From contig JAGWYG010000026.1 in NCBI GenBank assembly GCA_018969485.1, positions 1 through 36,588 on the forward strand: a stretch of 36,588 bases of DNA, in the 5' to 3' direction. Position numbers and translations under genes: made by a program. The notes under the pieces were generated by a model that worked only from the letters and a program-made list of their open reading frames with translations, did not search any database and was not told the DNA's origin. This DNA comes from Chloroflexota bacterium (GTDB lineage: Bacteria; Chloroflexota; Chloroflexia; Chloroflexales; Roseiflexaceae). Each line of letters starts with the position of its first letter. The stretch's first letter is position 1. This document shows positions 24,910 through 34,650 of this stretch, in pieces.

Positions 24910-24957
24910 GGCCGGCTTGAGGCTGCGCTTGCTCCACTTGGCGCGGGTGCGGGCCAT
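24895..24957 (-). CDS. Arg/Lys-rich leader peptide of the lysW operon
   Basis: A 20-codon ORF reading MARTRAKWSKRSLKPAGRPG. Seven residues are basic: Arg at 3, 5, 11 and 18, Lys at 7, 10 and 14. It has its own AGGAG (24967-24971) 9 bp before the ATG and begins about 24 nt after the predicted transcription start. It precedes a terminator and an overlapping antiterminator. Stalling at Arg/Lys codons when charged tRNA is short would leave the last codons free to form the antiterminator. Leader-peptide attenuation of Thermus lysine genes is, as I recall, described, so there is precedent. A stand-alone basic micro-protein is the alternative. Confidence 0.75.
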   Translation of the reverse strand: MARTRAKWSKRSLKPAGRPG

Positions 24958-24987
24958 GGTCGTGCTCTCCTGGTCGTCGACGCCGCG

Positions 24988-25016
24988 ACTATACCATCCG
25001 TCGCGGCGAGTGTCAA
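24988..25016 (-). promoter_or_regulatory. Strong sigma-70-type promoter of the lysW operon
   Basis: Minus strand: -35 TTGACA (25011-25016, perfect), 17-bp spacer, -10 TATAGT (24988-24993, five of six). The start should be near 24981. This is the best promoter in the window and gives a leader of about 185 nt before lysW, unusually long for this compact region. Confidence 0.88.
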
Positions 25017-25024
25017 GCACGCGC

Positions 25025-25052
25025 GGCGGGGGCAGGCCAGCGTGCCCCCGCC
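25025..25052 (-). terminator. 10-bp GC hairpin after the FMO gene
   Basis: GGCGGGGGCA (25025-25034) is exactly complementary to TGCCCCCGCC (25043-25052), with an 8-nt loop. It falls between the stop of the upstream operon's last gene (25067) and the lysW promoter (25016). A U-tract is missing. By position it probably insulates the two operons. Confidence 0.5.
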
Positions 25053-25066
25053 CCTGCGACGCATGA

Positions 25067-26191
25067 TCACCGGCGCCCGGCGACGACATCCCGCGGCAGC
25101 GCCGCGATCCCGGCGGCGGCGCGCCCGGCGACACGGCCGATGGCCTGGAGCCAGCCTTCCGTCGTCGGATAGCTGTAGCCGACACAGACCAGGCGCGGGT
25201 TGGTGATCGAGCGCCCATCGCGATCCAGCAGCGGTCGGCCGCGGTCATCGAGCGCGAGCGCATGCGCGACCGGATCCAGCGCGGGGCGATAGCCGGTCGC
25301 CAGGATGACTGCGTCGCACGCAGCGCTGCGGCCGTCTGCGAACCAGGCGCGGCCATGCTCGAGGCGCTCGAGGCCGGGGTGCACGGCCACGCTGCCCGCA
25401 GCGACCGCCGCGGGCAGTTCGTATCCGACGACCGGGACGTGGCCGAGGGGCGAGCCGGGCGGCAGCGGCAGGCCGAGGTGGCGGAAATCCCGCCGCCGGA
25501 GCAGCCGTTCGGCCAGGGGGCGGGGCAGGCGGCGCAGCAGCCAGGGCGCCAGCCGTACCAGCGTGGCCGAGCGTGGCTCAGGCACATAGGCTACCCCGCT
25601 GCGCACGGCCAGCGCCACCGCGACCCCGTGCCCGGCCAGGTCGACGGCGATCTCGCTGCCAGAGCTCCCCGCGCCGACGACCAGCACCCGCCGGCCATGG
25701 AATGGCTGCGGGTTGCGGTAGTCACGGCTGTGGACGATCGGCCCGCCGAACGCCGCCTCGCCCGGGATGTGCGGGCGCACCGGCGCGCTCCAGATGCCGG
25801 TCGCCATCACCAGCACCGATGCCTGGATGTCGCCCCGGCTGGTCGCGAGCTGCCAGCGCCGGCCATCGTCGCCGGCGTGGTGCAGCTCGACCCCTTCGTC
25901 GATCCGCAGCGCGCAGTGGCGCGCGTACTGTTCGAGGTACGCCAGGAACTGGGCGCGGCCCGGAAAGCGCGGATAGTCCGCGGGCATCGGCAGGCCCGGC
26001 AGCGCCGAGACCTGCTTCAGGGTGTGCAGGCTGAGCCGGTCGTAGTGGTGGTGCCAGGCCTCGCCGACGCGGCCGCGCTCGAGCACGCGGTAGTCCAGGC
26101 CGCGCCGCGCGAGCCCATGCGCGACGGCGAGGCCGGCCGGCCCTGCGCCGACCACGACGATGGCGCTGTGCGCCGCTGCACGGGTCGCCAT
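25067..26191 (-). CDS. FMO/YUCCA-like flavin-dependent monooxygenase
   Basis: 374 aa. FAD-binding VVVGAGPAGLAVAHGLA (GxGPAG at 15-20), then the FMO signature FGGPIVHSRDY (FxGxxxHxxxY) and a second nucleotide motif VVGAGSSGSEIAVDLAGHG for NADPH. C-terminal ATG motif VILATGYRP. Family members oxygenate amines, sulfides or ketones with NADPH and O2. The ATG at 26191 overlaps the SDR-fusion stop by one base. It is the last gene of the large minus-strand module, and its role there is unknown. Confidence 0.88.
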   Translation of the reverse strand: MATRAAAHSAIVVVGAGPAGLAVAHGLARRGLDYRVLERGRVGEAWHHHYDRLSLHTLKQVSALPGLPMPADYPRFPGRAQFLAYLEQYARHCALRIDEGVELHHAGDDGRRWQLATSRGDIQASVLVMATGIWSAPVRPHIPGEAAFGGPIVHSRDYRNPQPFHGRRVLVVGAGSSGSEIAVDLAGHGVAVALAVRSGVAYVPEPRSATLVRLAPWLLRRLPRPLAERLLRRRDFRHLGLPLPPGSPLGHVPVVGYELPAAVAAGSVAVHPGLERLEHGRAWFADGRSAACDAVILATGYRPALDPVAHALALDDRGRPLLDRDGRSITNPRLVCVGYSYPTTEGWLQAIGRVAGRAAAGIAALPRDVVAGRR

Positions 26192-27774
26192 CACTGTGGC
26201 TCCGGCCGGTCAGCGCCGGGCATGCCGGCCTGCGGCAGCTTGTCGAGGATCGTCCAGCGCATCGCGGCTTCGGTCAGCGCTGGGGCGAGCCGCCCGATGG
26301 TCGCGACCAGCCGGTTGGCCGGCCCGGGGATGAGCGTGGCGGCGCCGCGCGTCACCGCGGCGGCGAGCAGCCCGGCCAGCCGCTCCGGCGGCATGCGCCG
26401 GTGCTCGCGGCGGTTGTCGGGGCTGTAGCGGCGCGCGTGGGCCGTGCGCGTCGGCCCGGGATAGACTGTCAGCACGCGCAGGCCGCGCCCCGCGAGCGCG
26501 GCCCGCAGGCTGCGCGCATAGGCCGCCAGGCCAGCCTTGCTCGCCGCATAGACTGCCGCGCCCGGGTAGCCGGTGAAGACCGCCAGCGAGGCGATGAAGA
26601 CCAGCGTGGCCCCCGGCGCCAGCAGCCCCGCGCGCAGCAGGCCGGCGGTGAGCTGCAGCGGCGCCCGCAGGTTTACGTCCAGCACCGCCTGCTGCCGGGC
26701 GAACGGTTGCCCGGCGAAGCGCCCGACCGCGCTGATGCCGGCGCTGTGGACGACGACGTCGGCGCGCGGCAGGGCGGCGAGCTGCCGCAGCACCGCGGGC
26801 ACGGCATCCCGCCGCACCAGGTCGACGCAGATCGCCCCGGCAACCCCGCCGGCGGCCTGGATCGCCTGGCACACGGCGGTCGCCCGTCCGGCATCGCGGT
26901 CGATGATCGTGAGCGCGTAGCCCGCCCGTGCGTAGCGCTCGGCCACCGCCCGCCCGATCCCGTCGGCACCCCCGGTGACGACGCAGTGCCGCATGCGGTG
27001 GACTGCGGGTGGCTCCAGCACCTGTGCCGCTGGCGCAGCGCGCCGGCGGGCGAGCGGATCGGTGATCCAGCCCAGATGCCGGCCGGCGCCGCGCAGCAGC
27101 CGATTGCCGGTCCCGATGGTCGCGACCGGCGCACCCCCGGCGATGGCGCGCCGGATCTGCTGTGCCACCCGCGCCGGCGGCGGGAAGTGCGCCCAGCCGA
27201 TCCGCTCCAGCGGCGCACCAGCCTTCGCGTGCATCGCGGTGCGCGTCGCGCCGGGATGGATCACCTGCACGCCGACCTGGCCGCGCAGCTCCACGCGCAG
27301 GCTGCGGGCGAAGCCCTCGAGCGCGGCCTTGGTCGCACCGTAGACGGCGTAGTCGGGCACGGGCAGCGCGGCGGCCACCGAGCCGATGAGGACGACCCGG
27401 CCCGCGCCGCGCGCCAGCGCCGGCAGCAGCGCGTGGGTGAGCGCGAGCGGGGCGCACAGGTTGATGTCGAGCAGGGCGTCGATCTCGCCGGCGGCCTGCG
27501 CCTCGACCGGCCCATACGAGCCCACCGCGGCGCAGTGGATGAGCAGATCGAGCGCGTCGACGCCGCGCCGGCGGAGAAACTCGGCGACGATCGCCGCCGC
27601 GAACGGCTGGGCAAGGTCGACGCGGCAGGAGTCGCTGTGCGGCCCGGCATCCAGCGCCGTCGCAGGGCGCCGTGCGATGCCCAGCACGCGCGTGCGCCCG
27701 CGCCGGAGCTGGCGCACGAGCTCCAGGCCGATGCCGTCGCTTGCGCCGGTGATCAGGATCGTGCGCTGGCGCAT
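26191..27774 (-). CDS. Tandem short-chain dehydrogenase fusion (two complete SDR domains)
   Basis: 527-aa protein of two full SDRs. Domain 1: ILITGASDGIG (6-16), Ser132, Tyr145 and Lys149 in YGATK. Domain 2: TGGADGIG (267-274), Ser396, Tyr409 and Lys413 in YAASK. Both have the N/PG motif after the active site (IHPGATRT and VYPGPTRT) and similar tails (GNRLLRGAGR, ANRLVATIGR), so it arose by duplication and fusion. Met261 at the start of domain 2 may mark the former start codon. ATG at 27774, 1 bp after the upstream stop. SDRs of this shape often reduce lipid or ketone substrates; the substrates are not known here. Confidence 0.9.
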   Translation of the reverse strand: MRQRTILITGASDGIGLELVRQLRRGRTRVLGIARRPATALDAGPHSDSCRVDLAQPFAAAIVAEFLRRRGVDALDLLIHCAAVGSYGPVEAQAAGEIDALLDINLCAPLALTHALLPALARGAGRVVLIGSVAAALPVPDYAVYGATKAALEGFARSLRVELRGQVGVQVIHPGATRTAMHAKAGAPLERIGWAHFPPPARVAQQIRRAIAGGAPVATIGTGNRLLRGAGRHLGWITDPLARRRAAPAAQVLEPPAVHRMRHCVVTGGADGIGRAVAERYARAGYALTIIDRDAGRATAVCQAIQAAGGVAGAICVDLVRRDAVPAVLRQLAALPRADVVVHSAGISAVGRFAGQPFARQQAVLDVNLRAPLQLTAGLLRAGLLAPGATLVFIASLAVFTGYPGAAVYAASKAGLAAYARSLRAALAGRGLRVLTVYPGPTRTAHARRYSPDNRREHRRMPPERLAGLLAAAVTRGAATLIPGPANRLVATIGRLAPALTEAAMRWTILDKLPQAGMPGADRPEPQ

Positions 27775-27775
27775 G

Positions 27776-28365
27776 TCACCGCTCCCCGCGCGCTTCGGCG
27801 CCGCGCCGCAGCCGGCGCCACAGCCCCGGCCCGAACAGGTACGCCAGCAGGACGACATCGAGCAGCAGTTCGATGATGGCGAACTCGCGCCCGTAGTGCT
27901 GCGGGTCCCAGTAGCTCACCGGGCTCGGCACCCGGTAGTGCCAGTCGAAGGGAAAGAAGAGCACCGGGCCATCGTTGTGATGGGTGGCGATGTCGATCGT
28001 GCTGTGCACCAGGCAGCCGGCCGCGAACCAGAACCACCACTGGCCACGGCTGCCGGCGGCATGCCGCCAGCGCCAGCACAGTGCCAGCGTGCCCAGCAGG
28101 ATCAGCGGCGCGTGCAGCAGATTATGGCCGGCGATCCAGCGCGGGTCGGTGAAGTACAGGCGATCGAACAGCGGATCCATCAGGCTGACGGTCTGGTCGG
28201 CCAGCACGTAGCGATAGTAGGCATACGTGCCCGTCCAGAGCAGCCAGAGCGGGATGTCCGGCAGCACCGCGCCGAGCAGGAAGGCGCCCGACGGAATGGC
28301 GCGTCGGCCATCGGCGGCGGCCCATCGGCGCAATGCGGCATTGATGATCAGGTGGCTCGGCGTAT

Positions 28366-28369
<4 letters not shown>
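27776..28369 (-). CDS. YdjM-like membrane metal-dependent hydrolase family protein
   Basis: 197 aa with about four membrane segments. Conserved polar residues lie at the membrane edges: NTPSHLIIN at the N-terminus, AVLPDIPLWLLW, AGHNLLHAPLIL, and HSTIDIATHHNDGPVLFFP with several His and Asp. This pattern is that of the YdjM/DUF457 group, thought to be membrane hydrolases distantly related to zinc phospholipase C; activity is unproven. ATGA overlap with the ABC ATPase downstream and a 1-bp gap to the SDR fusion place it inside the module. Confidence 0.7.
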
Positions 28370-29429
<1,060 letters not shown>

Positions 29430-29433
<4 letters not shown>

Positions 29434-30254
29434 GACATCCCTCGCGCTGGCTGCCCGGCTGCGGCGGCGAGCGCGCGAACCGCGAGCGCGATCGCCACCG
29501 CCGGCGGCGCGGCGAACAGCAGCGCCAACCCGGCGATCGAGGTCGGGTTGCCGCCGGAGACGGCGGCGAAGAGCAGGATGGGCAGGGTGATCACCTGGCC
29601 GCCGCCGACCAGCAGCGTGAGCACATACTGGCTCCAGCTGACCAGGAAGGCGAACAGGGCGGCCACCGCCAGGCCGGGCCACAGCAGTGGCAGGGCGACC
29701 CGCAGCCATACCTGGCACGGATTCGCGCCCAGCGTGCGCGCCTGCAGCTCGTAGCCCTCATCATAGCGCGCGAAGACCCCCAGCAGAGCCAGGATGGCGT
29801 AGGGCACCACTGGCACCAGGTGAACCAGCACCACGCCTGCGATGCTGCCGGCCAGGCCGAGCCGCAGCAGCAGCACGTTCAGCCCCATGCCGATCGCCAG
29901 CGGCGGCACGATGTTGGGCAGAAACAGCACGAGCAGCACCAGCGACCGCCCACGGAAGGTCCGCAGCCCGAGGACGCGCGCCGCCGGCAGGCCGAGCAGC
30001 AGGGCGATGCCGGTCGTGATGCCGGCGGTCAGCAGGCTGGCGCCCAGCGCGGCGCGGGTGCGCGGATCGCCGAGCTGGCGCAGCAGCGGGGCGAGCGTCC
30101 ATTCGGCCGGCACCAGCCGTGGGAAGAACCAGTGCGTCGAGGACGCGTGCAGCAGCAGCGCGAGGATGGGGCCGAGCAGCACCGCGCCCAGCACCATGCG
30201 GCCCAGCAGCGCCGCGGCCCGGCGCGCGGGCGGGTGGGTCGCGTCAGGCATCAT
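29430..30254 (-). CDS. ABC transporter permease, second subunit
   Basis: 274 aa, about six membrane helices. The EAA-type loop is visible as LQARTLGANPCQVWLRVALP, and LFLPNIVPPLAIGMGL is typical of thiamine/spermidine/iron-type permeases. The ATG at 30254 (or 30251) overlaps the previous permease by about 11 bp. In E. coli the two permease halves are fused as YnjC; here they are separate genes. It pairs with the 30244-31128 product. Confidence 0.9.
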
Positions 30255-31128
30255 GGCGCACCTCCGCCCGCTGCCACGCGCGCCCAAGCCCGACCACCAC
30301 CAGCGTCACCAGGCCGATGATCAGGCCGAGCGCCATGCCCGTCGCGCGCTGCCTGAGGTCCGGGTTGACGAAGGACTCCAGCGCGAGCACTGCGAGGGTG
30401 CGCGGATAGCGCACGCCCAGCAGCGCCGGCACCTCGTACGCGCCGAAGCTGAAGGCGAACACCAGCGCCGATCCCGCAGCGAGGGCGGGCAGCACCAGCG
30501 GCAGCGTGATGTGACGCACGCGCTGCCAGCCGTCGGCGCCCAGGTTTTCGGCGACCAGGTCGTACTCGGTGCCCTGGGTGCGCAGCACCGCCAGGACGAT
30601 CAGCATCAGGAAGGGCATCTCCTTGCTCACGTAGTGCAGGATGATCCCCAGTCCGTCGCGGTCGCGTACCAGTACCGGGAACTCGGCCGGAGCATCGATC
30701 AGGCCGAGGGCGGCGGCGAGCCGCGCGAGCAGCCCGCTCTGGCCCAGCAGCAGGCCGAGCGCCACCGCCCAGACCAGGTGCGGGAAGGCCAGGTTCAGGT
30801 TGAGCATGAGCAGGATCGTGCCATCGGCCGGCCGCCGGCCCAGCGCCGCGGCGACCAGCAGCGCGCCCAGGGCGGACAGCCCGGTCGAGGCCAGGCTGAC
30901 CCAGAGCGAGAAGCCGAGCGCCGGCCAGAACTCGCGCCCGGCCGGGCCGGTGCCGTCCAGCAGGTCGCGGTATGCTGCCACGCTCACCTGGCTGGTGCCG
31001 AGGATCGCCAGCAGCCCCAGGCTCTGTGCCACGCCGTAGGCCAGGCTCGCGCCGACCAGCAGCCCGACCACGGCGAGGGCCGGCGCCAGCGCCAGCCAGA
31101 TGCCGAATGTCTGCCGTGCCCGCGTCAC
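30244..31128 (-). CDS. ABC transporter permease, first subunit
   Basis: 294 aa, about six membrane helices. EAA-type loop LVAENLGADGWQRVRHITLP, preceded by YVSKEMPFLMLIVLAVL; near the end GLIIGLVTLVVVGLGRAW. GTG start at 31128 overlaps the binding-protein stop by GTGA. Corresponds to the N-terminal half of E. coli YnjC. It forms the membrane channel with the second permease. Confidence 0.9.
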   Translation of the reverse strand: MTRARQTFGIWLALAPALAVVGLLVGASLAYGVAQSLGLLAILGTSQVSVAAYRDLLDGTGPAGREFWPALGFSLWVSLASTGLSALGALLVAAALGRRPADGTILLMLNLNLAFPHLVWAVALGLLLGQSGLLARLAAALGLIDAPAEFPVLVRDRDGLGIILHYVSKEMPFLMLIVLAVLRTQGTEYDLVAENLGADGWQRVRHITLPLVLPALAAGSALVFAFSFGAYEVPALLGVRYPRTLAVLALESFVNPDLRQRATGMALGLIIGLVTLVVVGLGRAWQRAEVRHDA

Positions 31129-32411
31129 TGACCCGTCCCGATCAGCACGTGCTCGCGCCAGCCATCCTCGACCAGCCGCTGGTATGCGCCGGCCGCATCG
31201 CCCACCAGGGCGCCGGCAAGATCTGCGGCGGGGGTCGCCGCCGCGCCCAGCCGCGACTGGGCGGCCTCCAGGGCGGCGAGCTGCGCCGGGTCGGTCACGC
31301 GGGTCACGTCGATGGCATAGCCGAGGCCGAAGCCGTGCTCCGGCAGGATCTGCGCCGCCTGCAGCTCGGGCTCGAGGATCAGGTTGGCCAGCACCAGCGC
31401 CGCCGCCTTGTTCGGCGCGTTCCGTGGGATGGCCACGTAATTGACATCGCCGATCATGTAGTCGTCGAAGACGAACGCGCGCGCCGTCGCCGGCACGAGG
31501 CCCTCCGCGATCAGCGGCCCGGCCCCCGCGATCGCCTGGGTGATGCTGAAGTCGACCTCGCCGTTCGCGAACAGGCTGTGCAGCTCGTTCTCGTCTCTGG
31601 GGTAGGTCTCGCCCTGGCGCCAGAGGTAGGGTTTCAGCGCGTTGAGGTAGGCCCACAGCGCCGGCGACCAGCGCTCCCAGCGGGCCTGGTCGTGGGACAC
31701 CCACTGCGCGGCGTCGCCGCTCAGCTCGAAGAGCGCGCCCTTGACGAACCGTGTGCCCTGGAAGGCGCCTGGCCCGGGCGCAATGTAGGTGAAGCGCCCC
31801 GGATTGGCCTTGGCCCACTCGAGCAGCCGGGCATAGGAGCGCGGCAGCCCGGCTTCGCCCATGCGGGCCGAGTCATAGATCAGCTGAAACTGCGCCGACG
31901 ACCACGGGCTCTCGTAGCCCTCGACCGGCTCGCCGAAGTCGAAGGCGAGCGCCGGGTTGTCCCAGTCGACCAGGCGGGCGTTCGGCAGCCTGCGCGACCA
32001 GTCGGGCAGCAGCATGCCGGCTTGCTTGAGCGAGAGGAAGTTCTCGCCGTTGATCCAGATGATGTCGACGGCGCCGGGGTCCGTGCCGGCCTCTTTCTCG
32101 CTGAGCACCTGGTTGACGGCGTCGACCGTGTCGGCTATGGGGACGCGGTTGAGGGTGATGCCGTAGCGCTCGGCGAGCGGCACGCCGTAAAACTCGTCGA
32201 CGAAGCGGTTGATGCTCTCGGAGCCACCCCACATGTACCAGTTGAGCGTCTGCCCCTGCGCGGCGGCGACGATGGACTCCCAGTCGTCGAGGTTCAGCTT
32301 GCCCGCGGCGGCCGGCGGTGGCGTGGGGGCGGCGGGCTGGCTGCCGCAGCCGGCGATGATCGCGGCGATCAGGCCTGCCAGCGTGCCCAGGGAGATCAGG
32401 CGATTGCGCAT
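31125..32411 (-). CDS. YnjB-like extracytoplasmic solute-binding lipoprotein
   Basis: 428 aa. The lipoprotein signal ends in IIAGC (Cys22), followed by a Pro/Ala linker. The mature domain begins WESIVAAAQGQTLNWYMWGG and includes VDIIWINGENFLSLKQAGML, close to the YnjB/COG4134 pattern. It also resembles, more distantly, spermidine/thiamine/iron binders. AGAGGG precedes the ATG at 32411. It starts the four-gene ABC importer and follows a TVP38 gene by 46 bp. The ligand of YnjB proteins is not established as far as I know; lipid-related neighbours make a polar head-group or its precursor one possibility. Confidence 0.88.
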   Translation of the reverse strand: MRNRLISLGTLAGLIAAIIAGCGSQPAAPTPPPAAAGKLNLDDWESIVAAAQGQTLNWYMWGGSESINRFVDEFYGVPLAERYGITLNRVPIADTVDAVNQVLSEKEAGTDPGAVDIIWINGENFLSLKQAGMLLPDWSRRLPNARLVDWDNPALAFDFGEPVEGYESPWSSAQFQLIYDSARMGEAGLPRSYARLLEWAKANPGRFTYIAPGPGAFQGTRFVKGALFELSGDAAQWVSHDQARWERWSPALWAYLNALKPYLWRQGETYPRDENELHSLFANGEVDFSITQAIAGAGPLIAEGLVPATARAFVFDDYMIGDVNYVAIPRNAPNKAAALVLANLILEPELQAAQILPEHGFGLGYAIDVTRVTDPAQLAALEAAQSRLGAAATPAADLAGALVGDAAGAYQRLVEDGWREHVLIGTGQ

Positions 32412-32457
32412 AGGCTCATCCCTCTCGCGGTCGGGCGGGTGCATGCGGCGATGGCGC

Positions 32458-33195
32458 TCATCCGGCACGGTGCACCTGCCGCCGCAGCAGGCGCGAGCCG
32501 GCCAGGCCGGCGACGGACAGCACGGCGGCGAATGCCAGGGTCCAGGGATTGACCGCCGCGAGGCTGGCGCTCCCGGCGAAGACCTCGTCGATGTCGAGCG
32601 ATGCGCCGGCCAGCACGAAGGCCACGGTGCCGGGCAGCGAGCCGAGCACGCTCGCCAGGATGAAGGGCCGGTAGGGTACCCGCAGCAGACCGCCCAGGTA
32701 GCTGACCAGATCATACGGCAGATAGATCAGGCGCATCACCAGGACGGTGGTGAATGCATTGGCGCGCAGGCGCGCCGCGTAGCGGCCGGCGATGCCCGCC
32801 CCGCCGGTGGGCAGCACGCCCTGGCCGAAGGCGCGGCCGAAGCCATAGGCCAGGGTGGCCGACATGTTCGAGCCGACCACGGCGAGCAGCATGCCCCACA
32901 GCGGCCCCCAGAGCGCCCCGCCCAGCACGGTGACGACGGTGGACGAGAAGAAGGCCAGCGGGCGCAGGGTGTAGACCAGAAGATAGAGCAGCGCGCCGGA
33001 CGGCGTGCGCAGCAGGTCGACGGTGTCGCGCAGCGTCGCGGTGGGCGATCTGCCGCTGAGCAGGCTGTAGCCGAGGGCGCTGCCGGCGAGCGCGAGCCAG
33101 ATCGTCGCCGCGGCCAGCATGCGCCAGTGACGGGCCAGGAAGCCAGCGGCGCGCCCGGCTGCGGCTCTGCCGGGTCGTGGGTTCAGCATCAGCAT
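32458..33195 (-). CDS. TVP38/TMEM64-family membrane protein (second copy)
   Basis: 245 aa, about five to six hydrophobic segments. The SNARE-associated/DedA-like core is VLGGALWGPLWGMLLAVVG, GSNMSATLAYGFGRAFG, and RLIYLPYDLVSYLGGLLRVP, followed by PGTVAFVLAG. This family resembles E. coli YdjX/YdjZ and the eukaryotic lipid scramblase-like TMEM64/VTT proteins. ATG at 33195 with GAGG upstream. It lies between the CDP-alcohol transferase and the ABC importer, each gap about 45 bp. Confidence 0.9.
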   Translation of the reverse strand: MLMLNPRPGRAAAGRAAGFLARHWRMLAAATIWLALAGSALGYSLLSGRSPTATLRDTVDLLRTPSGALLYLLVYTLRPLAFFSSTVVTVLGGALWGPLWGMLLAVVGSNMSATLAYGFGRAFGQGVLPTGGAGIAGRYAARLRANAFTTVLVMRLIYLPYDLVSYLGGLLRVPYRPFILASVLGSLPGTVAFVLAGASLDIDEVFAGSASLAAVNPWTLAFAAVLSVAGLAGSRLLRRQVHRAG

Positions 33196-33240
33196 CGTCC
33201 TCGAATCAGGCAGGCCGCGGCACATGCCGGGCCGCGGCGG

Positions 33241-33885
33241 TCATCTCAGGCGCCGGATCGCCCAGGCGACGCGCTGGATGACGGTGAGCAGCACCAGCGC
33301 GGCCATCAATCCGAACAGCGGGACCAGTGCTCCCGGCAGGAGCAGGAACAGAGTGTAGAGCACCATCGTCTCGGCACCCTCGATCAGCCCGCCGGGCATC
33401 GTCACGGTCGTCAGTTCGCCGCGGGCGGCGGCGCCGGCGCTACGCTTCTCCAGCAGGGCGGCCAGGTACATCCAGCTTGCCCCATTGAGGTAGAAACTGG
33501 CCAGCAGCAGCGCCAGCGCCAGCGCGGCGGCGGGCGTTCCGGCGGCCAGCGCCAGGCCCAGCGGCACGGCGATGTAGACGACGTGGTCGAGCACGATGTC
33601 GAGGTAGGCGCCGAGATCGCTCTGCCGGCCGGTGCTGCGGGCCAGCGTGCCATCCAGGCCGTCGAGCACGCGGTTGAGCAGCCACAGGCCCAGCGCCGGC
33701 AGGGAGGCACCCTGCCAGGCCGCCACGCCCGCCGCGACGCCCACGATGGCGGCAGCGACCGTCACGACGGTTGGGTGGAGCCGACGCAGCGGCCCCCGCA
33801 CCAGCGGGGCGAGGATGGCCTCTTTCGGCACGCGCAGGACTTCGTCGAGCATCGCGGGCGTCCCCGTTCGTTCAGCGGCCGCCAT
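33241..33885 (-). CDS. CDP-alcohol phosphatidyltransferase (YnjF-like)
   Basis: 214-aa integral membrane enzyme. The complete catalytic motif Dx2DGx2ARx8Gx3Dx3D is present: Asp75, Asp78, Gly79, Ala82-Arg83, Gly92, Asp96, Asp100. The enzyme moves a phosphatidyl group from CDP-diacylglycerol (or a phospho-polyol from a CDP-alcohol) to an alcohol; the acceptor is unknown. ATG at 33885 lacks a strong ribosome site; an internal ATG at 33852 is possible. It is flanked by two TVP38 genes, as expected for a lipid-making and lipid-moving module. Confidence 0.92.
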   Translation of the reverse strand: MAAAERTGTPAMLDEVLRVPKEAILAPLVRGPLRRLHPTVVTVAAAIVGVAAGVAAWQGASLPALGLWLLNRVLDGLDGTLARSTGRQSDLGAYLDIVLDHVVYIAVPLGLALAAGTPAAALALALLLASFYLNGASWMYLAALLEKRSAGAAARGELTTVTMPGGLIEGAETMVLYTLFLLLPGALVPLFGLMAALVLLTVIQRVAWAIRRLR

Positions 33886-33957
33886 TCGTCATCGACAGCG
33901 CGGGCGGCCCGGGCGCTGCAGACGGTGAGCCATCGCGCACTCGGCGCCGCGCTCCGT

Positions 33958-34650
33958 TCACCCGCCGCCGGCCGGCCGTCGGCGCAGCACGAGCGCCAGC
34001 GCCACGCTCGCGGCGATCAGGCCGGCCACCCCGAGCAGCGCGGCGGGGTTGGGCGGCGCGCCACCGTCGCCGATGGTGCCCGCGGCGCTGCCCGCCAGCA
34101 CGATGATGGTCACGCCCGGCAGGCTGCCCAGGGTGTTGCCCAGCAGAAACGGCCAGGGCGGCACCCGGAGCAATCCCACCAGGTAGTTGATCGGGTCGTA
34201 GGGCAGGAAGCTCAGGCGCAGCATGATCACGCTGAGCAGCGGCCGATGCTGCAGGTGCGGGCCATAGCGCGCGCCGAGCCGCTCGAGCCGGCCATGCTCC
34301 TGTCGTGACAGCCGCCCGAGGCCATAGGCCAGCAGCGCCGAGCCATTGCAGCCGAGCAGCGTCCAGGCGATGCCGGGCGCGGGCCCGAAGCACGCGCCGC
34401 CCAGCGCCCCGAGCAGTGCGGCGGGCACCAGCAGCAGCGGGCTGAGCGCGGCGACACCGACGAACAGCAGCGGGCTGGTCGGCTCGCTGCGGCAGCCCTG
34501 CAGCACCTGCCGGAGCACCTCCGGCGGGGTGAGCTGCGCGCGCCAGGCGTAGAGCTGGATGGCCACGACGACCAGGCCCCAGGCGCCGATGACGGCGAGC
34601 GGCCTGAGCGGGATGCGACGGTGCGTCGTGTGCGCTGCCTCACTCATCAT
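33958..34650 (-). CDS. TVP38/TMEM64-family membrane protein (first copy)
   Basis: 230 aa. N-terminal membrane anchor (about 13-32), then the family core LLLVPAALLGALGGACFGP, NGSALLAYGLGRLSRQ and RLSFLPYDPINYLVGLLRVP. It shares the LPYD...YL.GLLRVP..PF block with the second copy, but overall the two look diverged, so they are probably not functionally redundant. ATG at 34650 or 34647. It is first in the run of overlapping genes that leads to the FMO gene. Confidence 0.9.
   Translation of the reverse strand: MMSEAAHTTHRRIPLRPLAVIGAWGLVVVAIQLYAWRAQLTPPEVLRQVLQGCRSEPTSPLLFVGVAALSPLLLVPAALLGALGGACFGPAPGIAWTLLGCNGSALLAYGLGRLSRQEHGRLERLGARYGPHLQHRPLLSVIMLRLSFLPYDPINYLVGLLRVPPWPFLLGNTLGSLPGVTIIVLAGSAAGTIGDGGAPPNPAALLGVAGLIAASVALALVLRRRPAGGG

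Noticed and set aside
24798-24987. T-box or lysine riboswitch in the lysW leader
   Set aside because: No T-box sequence or lysine-riboswitch core was found, and the leader is mostly accounted for by the small ORF and two alternative stems.
24837-25070. 77-codon minus-strand frame covering the lysW leader
   Set aside because: It overlaps promoter, leader peptide and terminator, has no ribosome site and reads as Arg/Ala/Pro noise.
32209-34308. 699-codon plus-strand open frame
   Set aside because: Antisense to the TVP38, CDP-alcohol transferase and lipoprotein genes; Gln/His/Arg-rich shadow.
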